Shown here piece by piece: positions 54,493 to 63,800 of a DNA stretch of 64,000 nt (its first letter is position 1; each line of letters opens with the position of its first letter). The translations under genes were made by a program, and so were the position numbers. The notes below the pieces were generated by a model. That model was given only the letters and a program-made list of their open reading frames with translations. It did no database searches and had not been told where the DNA came from. The stretch covers positions 159,416,393-159,480,392 of the forward strand of contig OX465281.1 in assembly GCA_949987705.1 (NCBI GenBank). Direction: 5' to 3'. This DNA comes from Thereva unica. Taxonomy: Eukaryota; Arthropoda; Insecta; Diptera; Therevidae.

Positions 54493-57400
54493 AGGGTGTT
54501 CCGTTACTCATGGTACAAAGGAAAATGGCAAATAGTACAGAAAAAATTATCGCAAAAAAAAGTAAAAATTGGGGGGGTACCTCTTTTAGTTTTCGAGATA
54601 TGGCGTTTTGAAGTTTTTTTGGTAGAGGTTTACATATTACCCTGTATTTTTGTCACCTTTTTAGATATTTTAATGAATAAGACATCAATCTACGCAGAAT
54701 ACTCCCACCTATCTAAATCTGTAAAAGTCAAGGGGTCAACCCACCAACATCCAGAGTTATGAGTCATCAAAGACAAAATTTTGTTTTTTTTCACTAAAAT
54801 TTCCACTTCAACCACCTTTTTCTCCAAAAAATACGTAATAAACCAATATTTTGTTTTACAAAATTGGAAAGCTTGGACAATTTCCTATGAATAATGTCTA
54901 ACAACTATTATGCTACGACCTTTACTTTTGAAGTTATTAGCAATTTTGATAGAGAAATTGGCTCTATTTCGTCCATTTTTAGTACTTTTTCACCTGAGTT
55001 TTGTCGAAAAGTACCAAATAAGCACCAAATAAGGCCAACTAGAAGGCCTAGATTTAGAAGCTCAAACTCAAACTCAAGCAATTCAGAAACATGGAAGAAT
55101 TACTCGATCATCAAAAACGACTTCGAGAACGCATCGAGAAGGCATATCGCAACTTTTCCAAGGATGGACCAAGTAGAAAAACGGAAACATACTTCCAAAA
55201 GAAACTCGACGGTCTGGATGACGACTGGAAAAAGTTCCGCGATAACGAGGAGAAAATAATGAGCAAAACGCTAAGTGAAGCCGAACACAAGCATCCATAC
55301 TTCAAGGACGATTGGTACGCAGAAGTGGAGGAAACTTACATAAACACCTATTCCGCAATCAACGAAGAATACTTCAAGATCCGTACAGCCGCAGACCCAA
55401 GAGCCGAGCAATCATCAACAGATCTAAATAATAGTCAAATTGCTCACCATAACAACGAGGTAAAACTTCCACGAATCTCAATACCCACATTCGCAGGCGA
55501 CTATGCATCATGGCCATCGTTCTTGGACTTATTCACCAGCCTCATACACAACAAAGCATCATTATCAGGTGCTCAAAAACTCCAATATCTAAAGGCTCAT
55601 TTATCTGGGGAAGCATTGAGACTACTCAGCAATACATTAGTAAGCGATGCCAACTATGAACCTGCATGGAATCTACTCGTTGATACTTACGACAATAAGC
55701 GAGCATTATTAAAGACACAGCTCGACATTCTACTCAGCCAACCGAAGTTAAGTCGAGAGTCAGCACAAGGCATCAAGGAGCTGAAGACAAGGACCCACGA
55801 ATGTCTCACCGCCATTGAGAATCTGAAAATCTCAACACAGAATTGGGACCCTATTCTCATCCATTTGCTTGTACAGAAACTACCGACCGAAACTCACGAG
55901 CAGTGGGAGCAATCCCAGAGTACTAAGTCAAGGCAAACCATTCCGACATGGCCACAACTGCGTACTTTCCTCGAAACAAGATTCAGGACGTTAGAAGCTG
56001 TCAACAACCCATCAAACAGCAAGCGTGAACATCACGAGAGCAAAGCCAGGGAGCACCCAAGAAGAAGAACCCAAGCCTTCCATGTAGCAAATCAAAGCGT
56101 ATGCATCCTGTGCAAAGGCGCACATGCCATAGGGAAATGCCCCAAATATGTGCAGTTCAGCATCGATGATAGATTTAAAACAGTCAAATCAAAGGATCTA
56201 TGCATCAATTGCCTGAGAGCAGGCCATCGCTCATCACAGTGTCCCAGTAAAGGTAGGTGTTTCCAATGCGGAAAGACTCACCATACAACCTTACACAGAA
56301 TCCAGTCAGCGAGTCAAACCAACAGCAGCGTTTCACCGCCTTCAAGTTCAAACGATGAATTACCATCCAACCAAACACAAACATACTTCGCTCAGGCAGC
56401 ACCTTACGACTGCCGACAAGTACTCTTAGCCACAGCCCTGGTCACCGTAGTATCTCCAACTGGACGAGAGCAGGTCTGCAGAGCACTCATTGATCCCGGA
56501 TCTCAATCCTCATTCGTACGTGAGGCAGTGGTTCAAGATCTACAACTCAAAAAGGAGCCAATACAAACCGCATTAAGCGTGATCGGTAACATGCCAGCGG
56601 GGAAAATCACAAAATGGGCCTCGCTGCAACTAAAACCACGAAACCAACAGGCGAAGAACATCCAGGTCCAGGCAATGGTAATTAACAAAATAACTAATCC
56701 ATTACCAAATAGTGAATGTTCTAGCAAGGATTGGGCGCACTTAAAGGGTCTCGAATTAGCGGATCCAACGTTCCACAAGCCGGGTCACATCGACATCCTT
56801 TTGGGAGCAGATGTATTCCCCATGATCATCTTGGCCGGCCTAAGGAAAGGCAACGAGGAAGCCCCAGTGGGACAAAACACGGTGTTTGGGTGGATCATCT
56901 CTGGGAAGACGACTCCAGCTGCACGAGCAAGCGCACATGTGAAAACATTCTTCACCGAGGTGACTCCTAACGACGAGCTAAAGAGATTTCGGGAACTAGA
57001 AGAACTTCCCCCAAGATCTAAGTGGACAAATGAAGAAACTCGCTGTGAAACACATTTCAACAACAACGTCACTAGATGCAGCAACGGACGTTACCAAGTC
57101 CGGCTTCCATTTGTAGCTGATAAAGTACAACTTGGCGCATCAAGACACATCGCCATTCGAACATTGATGCAGATGGAGAAACGATTCCAACAAGATCCTG
57201 ACCTGAAAGCAGACTACGTCAAATGCATACAGGAATATTTGACGTTAGGTCACATGATGCCTGCCACCACCCCCGAATCAGCACTTCAAAATCAATTGCA
57301 CAACGACACAACAACATATCGATGTTGTTACCTGCCTCACCATGCTGTCATCAAACCGAGCAGCGCGACCACCAAACTGAGAGTATTTTTCGACGCATCC

Positions 57401-59655
57401 CGTCCGACTGCCAACGGAAACTCACTCAATAGCGTATTATTGAATGGACCAGTGATACAAGACTCTTTGATGTCTACTCTCATGCGATGGAGAAAATATC
57501 GAATTGCTTACATGGCCGACATCGAGAAGATGTACCGGCAGATACGAGTTCATCCAGACGATGCCGATTACCAGCGGATTGTTTGGAGGGACTCACCAGA
57601 TCAGCCTATACGAGACTACAAACTCTTGACTGTGACGTTCGGAACAAAGAGCGCTCCTTTCCTTGCCATCCGAACCATGCACCAATTGGCGAAAGATGAA
57701 GCAGAAATGTTCCAAATCGGATCCAACGCTGTACTCAACGATTTTTACGTTGACGATTTGATGACTGGCGCAGATAACATAGAAGAAGCAAGACAGAAAC
57801 AAAGGCAATTAATTCAGCTTCTCCGAGCTGGAGGGCTAGAGCTCCGAAAATGGGCCGCGAATCACAACACCATCTTGGAAGAAGTTCCGGCAACCGATCG
57901 AGAGGTCTCATTTCCACTCGCAGTGAATGCAGAAGAAGTCAAAGCTCTTGGCTTATTATGGAATCCTGCCAGCGATACACTGTCGTACAAGGTCAGCATG
58001 GAGTCAGCACCAGAAATATATACAAAACGGAAAATATTGTCCGAAATTGCGAAGCTGTTCGACCCCATCGGCTGGCTTACACCAGTAACAATTAATGCCA
58101 AAATTTTAATACAAAGTCTTTGGCTGACAAAACTCGACTGGGATGAAATAGTCCCGATCAACATCGATCAACAATGGCGAAAGTTCCGAGCAGACCTCCA
58201 AGTCATCCAAACTATTCAAATCCCGCGATGGATTGAAGCTCACAACAAAATCCAGAACATCGAAATCCATGGATTTTGCGACGCATCCATCAAAGCATAT
58301 GCAGCAGCCGTATATATCCGGACACAAGACGAAGACGGTAACTGCCATTGTCACTTAATCGCTGCCAAGAGCAAAGTGGCACCCATCAAGACCATCTCAC
58401 TGCCAAAGCTAGAGTTATGCGGAGCGCACTTATTGGCCAAACTACTGGCGCAAGTAAAGGACGACATGAAGTTCGAGCAGGTAACTACACATGCTTGGAC
58501 TGATTCTACAATTGTCATCGCATGGCTAAGAAAGCACCCATCATCATGGGAAACATTTGTGGCGAACAGGGTCTCACAAATACATCAGCTGCTAGACCAA
58601 AGTAGCTGGAATCATGTTAGAACAGAAGACAACCCTGCCGACTGCGCCACAAGAGGACTATCACCGAGTGAATTGAAACCACATAATTTATGGTGGACAG
58701 GCCCTCATTGGCTCCAACAGACACAGGAGCATTGGCCCAAAAGGAAGGAAATCCAAGATACCACGGTGGGAGTACGAAAGACCACCACCAATCTGCATAT
58801 CGAAGTAGATCCCTCCAATCACGATCTGATCAACAAATATTCGTCATTAACGAAACTGCTAAGAGTCACAGCATATTGTCGACGGTGGTTAAAAACATCA
58901 AAATCATCATCCAGCCTTCCTCAGCCTAGCTACCTAACTTCAAGAGAAATCCAAGCAGCCCTACAGTGCTGGATAAAAAACGTCCAATCACAGGAATTTG
59001 AAGAAGAAATACGAGCAATACAGTCAAAACAACCAGTGTCCAGCAAAAGTAAACTCAGAAGATTGACACCGTTCCTCGATCAAGAGGGTATTTTAAGAAT
59101 AGTGAAATTGGCTCTATTTCGTCCCTTTTTAGTACTTTTTCACCTGAGTTTTGTCGAAAAGTACCAAATAAGCACCAAATAAGGCCAACTTTTGCTTTAA
59201 AATTGCTAATAACTTCAAAAGTAAAGGTCGTAGTATAATAGTTGTTAGACATTATTCATAGGAAATTGTCCAAGCTTTCCAATTTTGTAAAACAAAATAT
59301 TGGTTTATTACGTATTTTTTGGAGAAAAAGGTGGTTGAAGTGGAAATTTTAGTGAAAAAAAAACAAAATTTTGTTTTTGATGACTCATAACTCTGGATGT
59401 TGGTGGGTTGACCCCTTGACTTTTACAGATTTAGATAGGTGGGAGTATTCTGCGTAGATTGATGTCTTATTCATTAAAATATCTAAAAAGGTGACAAAAA
59501 TACAGGGTAATATGTAAACCTCTACCAAAAAAACTTCAAAACGCCATATCTCGAAAACTAAAAGAGGTACCCCCCCAATTTTTACTTTTTTTTGCGATAA
59601 TTTTTTATGTACTATTTGCCATTTTCCTTTGTACCATGAGTAACGGAACACCCTG
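54493..59655. mobile_element. Fold-back element carrying a BEL gag-pol fragment
   Basis: The ends CAGGGTGTTCCGTTACTC (54493-54510) and its inverse (59638-59655) start arms of about 455 bp (54493-54948; 59198-59655). The outer dinucleotides are TA on both sides (TATA if four bases are counted). The 87-bp loop sequence is present twice in direct orientation (54954-55040 and 59104-59190, one mismatch seen). Between the two loop copies lie a short stretch (55041-55077) and the BEL fragment 55078-59103. Without that DNA the element would be about 1.05 kb, similar to its relative at 46198-47287. Confidence 0.9.
55091..59182 (+). CDS. pol: Captured BEL gag-pol (open, integrase lost)
   Basis: A 1363-codon frame is nearly identical to BEL-2 Gag-Pol but lacks its two stops. 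It has Gag, zinc knuckles, protease (ALIDPGSQSSFV), RT (YVDD at about 57750) and RNase H (IHGFCDAS), and stops matching BEL after FLDQEGILRI at 59101. The last 26 or so codons are read from the fold-back loop. The integrase is absent. The fragment starts 13 bases before the BEL ATG, so it carries no LTR or primer site. Differences from BEL-2 are few (for example RVFFDAS here against RVVFDAS), implying a recent common source. Confidence 0.9.
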   Translation: MEELLDHQKRLRERIEKAYRNFSKDGPSRKTETYFQKKLDGLDDDWKKFRDNEEKIMSKTLSEAEHKHPYFKDDWYAEVEETYINTYSAINEEYFKIRTAADPRAEQSSTDLNNSQIAHHNNEVKLPRISIPTFAGDYASWPSFLDLFTSLIHNKASLSGAQKLQYLKAHLSGEALRLLSNTLVSDANYEPAWNLLVDTYDNKRALLKTQLDILLSQPKLSRESAQGIKELKTRTHECLTAIENLKISTQNWDPILIHLLVQKLPTETHEQWEQSQSTKSRQTIPTWPQLRTFLETRFRTLEAVNNPSNSKREHHESKAREHPRRRTQAFHVANQSVCILCKGAHAIGKCPKYVQFSIDDRFKTVKSKDLCINCLRAGHRSSQCPSKGRCFQCGKTHHTTLHRIQSASQTNSSVSPPSSSNDELPSNQTQTYFAQAAPYDCRQVLLATALVTVVSPTGREQVCRALIDPGSQSSFVREAVVQDLQLKKEPIQTALSVIGNMPAGKITKWASLQLKPRNQQAKNIQVQAMVINKITNPLPNSECSSKDWAHLKGLELADPTFHKPGHIDILLGADVFPMIILAGLRKGNEEAPVGQNTVFGWIISGKTTPAARASAHVKTFFTEVTPNDELKRFRELEELPPRSKWTNEETRCETHFNNNVTRCSNGRYQVRLPFVADKVQLGASRHIAIRTLMQMEKRFQQDPDLKADYVKCIQEYLTLGHMMPATTPESALQNQLHNDTTTYRCCYLPHHAVIKPSSATTKLRVFFDASRPTANGNSLNSVLLNGPVIQDSLMSTLMRWRKYRIAYMADIEKMYRQIRVHPDDADYQRIVWRDSPDQPIRDYKLLTVTFGTKSAPFLAIRTMHQLAKDEAEMFQIGSNAVLNDFYVDDLMTGADNIEEARQKQRQLIQLLRAGGLELRKWAANHNTILEEVPATDREVSFPLAVNAEEVKALGLLWNPASDTLSYKVSMESAPEIYTKRKILSEIAKLFDPIGWLTPVTINAKILIQSLWLTKLDWDEIVPINIDQQWRKFRADLQVIQTIQIPRWIEAHNKIQNIEIHGFCDASIKAYAAAVYIRTQDEDGNCHCHLIAAKSKVAPIKTISLPKLELCGAHLLAKLLAQVKDDMKFEQVTTHAWTDSTIVIAWLRKHPSSWETFVANRVSQIHQLLDQSSWNHVRTEDNPADCATRGLSPSELKPHNLWWTGPHWLQQTQEHWPKRKEIQDTTVGVRKTTTNLHIEVDPSNHDLINKYSSLTKLLRVTAYCRRWLKTSKSSSSLPQPSYLTSREIQAALQCWIKNVQSQEFEEEIRAIQSKQPVSSKSKLRRLTPFLDQEGILRIVKLALFRPFLVLFHLSFVEKYQISTK

Positions 59656-59734
59656 TATATCAAACACGTCTACCAACAATTAAGCAAAGAATCGTGCAGA
59701 TGTCCGTTAGCTACCCAACCGTTAAACCCAATCA

Positions 59735-60211
59735 GTGAAATCAGCGCCATTTCCAATCAACAACATAAAAGTCATGGATCATATAAATAAAAGTTCAAAT
59801 AAAGGGTTCGCAATATCAGAACTAAGAATCCCATCATCTCCACGAAAACCAGTAGTGAAACGGCCTTTTGAGGCAGTTCCGTGCGGGCCTGAAATTAGGA
59901 AACGAACTCAGCCTCAACCCATTCTTACGTCCAAGGCCAGAAAAGTCCATCAAGTGGAGAACAATGCAACAGGAAAAAGACGCATCTCGTTAGAGGAATA
60001 TCGACGGCGCCAGCAGCAGCCACCGCCTGATTTCCAGGTTGAACAGGAACTGTGGGAGAAAATCCGCCACCTCCCGCTACCGTGGGAAAAAATTAAGCAA
60101 ATGAAGAAATCCTACCGGACGCCGATCAAGGATGGCATCATCCGCTTCACGAAAAAGGAAAATAAAATCCTAATACGCCTTCAAAAAATATATAGAGGAG
60201 ACAATAAATAA
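59735..60211 (+). CDS. Extra open frame between BEL-2 pol and 3' LTR
   Basis: The frame is open for 158 codons; the first ATG is at 59774, giving 145 codons (MDHINKSSNKGFAIS...). The product is basic, Pro- and Arg-rich and has no membrane segment or signal peptide, so it is not an envelope protein. A short motif, GKRRISLEEYRRRQQQPPP, stands out (about residues 80-98). Similar I/V-S-L-x-E-Y-R-x-R words occur, as I recall, in SETD5/KMT2E-type chromatin proteins, but a short match proves nothing. BEL-1 has no counterpart. It may be a captured host piece or a lineage-specific accessory gene. Confidence 0.5.
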   Translation: MKSAPFPINNIKVMDHINKSSNKGFAISELRIPSSPRKPVVKRPFEAVPCGPEIRKRTQPQPILTSKARKVHQVENNATGKRRISLEEYRRRQQQPPPDFQVEQELWEKIRHLPLPWEKIKQMKKSYRTPIKDGIIRFTKKENKILIRLQKIYRGDNK

Positions 60212-60292
60212 TGAATCATAATGCACAAGCGTTTTATTTATGCATCTTTTACAGCCTCCTTCAACAATAATTTCGTTGAAGCTCAACGCTTC

Positions 60293-60305
60293 AAGGCGGG
60301 GAGAA
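60293..60305 (+). promoter_or_regulatory. BEL-2 polypurine tract
   Basis: AAGGCGGGGAGAA directly precedes the TGTTCC start of the 3' LTR. Confidence 0.8.
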
Positions 60306-61767
60306 TGTTCCGGCGACACTAAAATAAAATCGCACCTGAAAAAAGCCAGCAAACTCCTGAAAGGAAAACTAAAAAAACCGAAAGGGAATTAAAAAATAAA
60401 ACACCAATTTCATTATTATTTTCCATTTTATTAAAACAACGAAGCAAAACTACATCGATGCACAATTACAAAAAACTCACAAGTTAAAGGACAGCACTAC
60501 ACAACAACAAAAAAAAAACAACCAGAAATTCATACCTGGAAATAGAAAATAGTTAGTAAAGTACAAATATTAAACCTACAAATACTTAACTTTTTTAAAA
60601 AAGTTGAAAATTAAAATCCAAGGCGATGAAAGATTCATTCAAGAAAACCCATCCAGAAAGATGCCAAAAAGCCGTCGGCAAATCGACATCAGCAAAATCT
60701 GTAAACGAAAAATTAGTAAAAAATACAAACAAATTCCACTAAAACTCTTACCTGTCAACCCTAATATGGATAATCCCAAAACTCCGCCTCATCATCCCCT
60801 CTAAATCGGTGCTAAAACCTAAAAATATAACTAAAATTAATAAATAAATGAAAATAAACAAAGATAAAAATACTCACCTAGTTGCAACTCCATTTGACAT
60901 CTGGAGGAAAAACAAGAACAGCTGATCGGACATTGCACGCAGATCTAGTACATAAACCCGAAATTATGTACTTCGAGAACGAAGCCCCCTACTACAGAAT
61001 AGCCTCAACCATTATTCGAGGAGAAATAAATACCGACGCACAGACGGCGTTAAATCAGATTGCTTTTAATCTTTCTAGAGTCTTGAACTAGAAGATAAAA
61101 TCTGTATTGAGGTTTTAGCAATAAAGCAATTTCAAAGCCTAAGTATCGAACTTAGCATTCTGAAAAGACAGAATTGAGGTCTTTTCCCAGTAAAGCCCGA
61201 ATTAAAGACAGTTTTGAAGTCTTTAATACAGCAGTAACTTAATCACCAAAATTGATTTCAGCAGTTACTCTAACCAACCACAGAGGGACGAATTTGCGAA
61301 GAAATAAGGCAAAGCAGTCCAGCAAACACAACCAAGGCAGCAAGCAGCAACCAGGCAGCGAGCAGCAAGCAAATCCCAAGCGATTCACAAGAAACGAAAC
61401 CAGAGTGCAGCAACACAAAGGTTATTCCTGGCTGTTCTAATTTCAGAACACATCAGTCGAAACATCAATCATCACGCTGACAGATAGGTGGCGTTATTCA
61501 TTTAAGTTACCAGAGCAAGCAATATTTTGGTAATTTTTATTTACAAAACAAATACGAAATTTCAAGTAATAAATAACGAATTAAAGATTGAATTGAATTA
61601 TTTTGGCAATTTGTTGAATTTTTATTGAAGTTATATTTGAGAAAATCTAAGAATTAATTGCGAATAAATAGTAATTTTGATTTTGTGGAAAAGGTTATCT
61701 TTTTATTGAATCACACCCTTCCGGCACCTTTTTTATGAGTCAGAAATTAAATTGCTAATTCTGAACA
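60306..61767 (+). repeat. BEL-2 3' LTR
   Basis: It has the same length as the 5' LTR. Seen differences include a TAG that shortens the second LTR frame (at 61089-61091) and the change CTTACC to CTTAAC near 60590, which destroys one of the antisense splice donors. Confidence 0.9.
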
Positions 61768-62563
61768 GAAGTAAATGTGAGCAATTTAAAACAGAAAATT
61801 GCAAATATCCGAACGCAATATCGCAGAGAACTCCAATTTAATAGCGAAAGATCAGGTGCTAGTTCGGAGGATGTTTATGTGCCGTCAATATGGTATTTTG
61901 ACATTCTTAAATTCATGAAGGATGATGCAGAACCACTACCGTCACAATCTACAGATAGTGATTTGTTCGGCGATGTTGACAATGAATTCAATATTTCGGT
62001 AAGCTATTTTGCAATATAATGCTGTAGACATATGTATATATGTATAAACAAATACGTACCAAACAATTTTTTACTTTCAGGGGCGCCAAGTAACAAAAAA
62101 AACTCGGAAAATTGATGCAAGCGGTGAAAGGACACAGATCCTCAAAGAAGTTGTGCACCATTTGGCAGCAAAGTCTGGTCAGAAGGAAGAGGATGAAGCG
62201 GACATATTTGGAAAATCCTGGGCGTGTGCGTATAGGAATTTATCTGGTATCCAGAAAATATACGCCAAAAAAGCGATAGAGGAGATCTTCATTTATGGGG
62301 AGTTGAAAAAGTTAACCCTAGATTCCGTTGGCCCAGCGCCAACACCATCAATTTCAACCCGTACGTGGCGAGTTCCCACACAATCTTCTTCCAGGTCATC
62401 CACTCCTGTGTTGACAACTATACCATCGCCAACTGCAGCATCGGGTGATACCAATATAAGGCATTTCTACGCTTTATCGGATGGGACTTTTGCTGTTCCC
62501 TTATGTAATCAATCGCAACATTCAAGAACCAGAGATATGTCTTTGGATGAAGATTTCTGCTAA
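61768..62563 (+). pseudogene. MADF/BESS accessory gene of a Harbinger-type element, 3' part
   Basis: 61777-62019 continues the MADF domain (KQKIANIRTQYRRELQ; DVYVPSIWYFDILKFM). After an intron-like gap (GGTAAGC at about 61998; acceptor TTACTTTCAG at about 62080) the frame 62153-62563 shows a BESS motif (DIFGKSWACAYRNLS ... KIYAKKAIEEIFIYGEL) and a Ser/Pro-rich tail. MADF/BESS proteins accompany PIF/Harbinger transposases in insects and supply DNA binding. BEL-2 cuts the gene in the MADF domain. The opposite-strand transposase lies 120 bp downstream, in a convergent arrangement. Confidence 0.75.
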
Positions 62564-62682
62564 GAAAATAGTTTAATAGTTAGTATATAGTATTAATAGT
62601 TTGTTTCAGCAAAAATATTGAATGTTTTTATTACTATGTTACTTTTCTATGTTTGTTATAATTCATAATATATTACATTATT

Positions 62683-63290
62683 TTATTTTGATAGAGTATT
62701 TATCACTTCACAAAAATTCCTCCTTATTTGTATCGCTTCGTTGGAAGCATTTCTTGATGTTGTGGCTGCAATCGGTGTGAAGCTTGAGGCATTTGTTGAA
62801 CAATGGACTGTATTACCATCCACGTTCATATAAATATTGTCACGACGCCTATGCAGAAAATTATGTAGGTAACAACATGTTAAGGTAATAGTTGTCACCT
62901 TTTCTGGGCATAGATTTATAGAAGTCAGCAAAACTCTAAACGGGAGGCCAAAATACCGAATGTATTCTCCACTTCAACACGCGCACTACTTAAATGGGTG
63001 TTAAAACACATTTCTTCTGGAGATAAATTCGTGTGGGAAAAAGGCTTCATTATATTCGCCCTCAAGGCGAAAGCATCATCCGCAACAAAAACATATGGAA
63101 GACTCAAGCTTCCAGGAAACACCATCTCGGGCGAAGGTAAGTTAAGTCGCTGCTGTTGTAGCTTCGACTCGGCCATTGGTTCCAATATTTACGTAAATGA
63201 ACTCGCACTGTGCATTTACTACGGCGAGTAATACAATGCTGAAGTGCTTTTTATAGTTGAAATAAAGGGACCCTGAATGCGCTGGTTTTT
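62683..63290 (-). pseudogene. PIF/Harbinger transposase (HARBI1-like), broken
   Basis: Minus-strand frames read NYKKHFSIVLLAVVNAQCEF with YVNIGTNGRV (about 63265-63180). After a frameshift or small deletion near 63165-63180 they read RLNLPSPEMVFPGS, LPYVFVADDAFALRANIMKP (catalytic Asp), ARVEVENTFGILASRLEF (catalytic Glu) and TLTCCYLHNFLHRRRDN. This is the DDE_Tnp_4 pattern. The segment expected after GTNGRV, where the first catalytic Asp lies, is missing. The N-terminus beyond 63290 is replaced by unrelated sequence. A stop also separates the two last frames near 62930. Confidence 0.8.
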
Positions 63291-63800
63291 TAGCTTTTAA
63301 ACAAAAAAAGCTTATACAGAGGCTCTGTCCGTCTGTCCGTCTGAAGCCTACTTTCATCTCTGAAAGTACTGCCGCTACAGACTTGGGCCATATCTCAAAA
63401 TGTAGCTCTTGGTCAAAAGACCAAAAACTGAGAAAATGGTCTGGAAATTTCAACCAGAAGTATATTTAAACAACAAAAAAGAGCCTTTAAAGCAAATATT
63501 GTGACCAATTTTTGTGTTCTAAGGCTTATAACTTCTTAATTATTCATTTTAGCACTAAATTGTAGATTATTTAATTCTAAACAAAAAGTGTCCTTGCAAA
63601 TTTCCGGTAAGATGTGCCGTTTGGGAGATATAGTGGAAAAACCATTTGTATACGTTTTCCAAGATGGGGGCCAAATGGGGGAGAGGGGGGGGGGGGGTTA
63701 GAATCCCGAAAACTCAAACTTAAGCTCACACTGACCCCCCATACACATCCCAAAAATAAAACCTTGTCCTGCATTTTTGCAATGTTAAAGTACCATTTCC
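63291..63800. other. Noncoding repeat-like sequence
   Basis: This contains GTCCGTCTGTCCGTCTG (microsatellite-like), a long G-run at 63680-63698 and otherwise no recognised feature. Confidence 0.4.

Larger units (their letters stand above)
47846..61767 (+). mobile_element. BEL/Pao retrotransposon BEL-2 (defective, with nested insert)
   Basis: Two 1462-bp LTRs (47846-49307; 60306-61767) with TGTT/AACA ends differ at roughly seven sites (about 0.5%). Inside are a tRNA-Tyr-type primer-binding site, a broken gag-pol (49366-54459), a 5.2 kb fold-back insertion (54493-59655), an extra open frame and a polypurine tract. The flanks are GAAGC (47841-47845) and GAAGT (61768-61772), a 5-bp duplication with one change. 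It interrupts a MADF gene. Confidence 0.9.

Noticed and set aside
59104..59182. Novel C-terminal domain of the captured Pol
   Set aside because: These codons are the fold-back loop read in frame. The same 87 bp occur at 54954-55040 as noncoding sequence.
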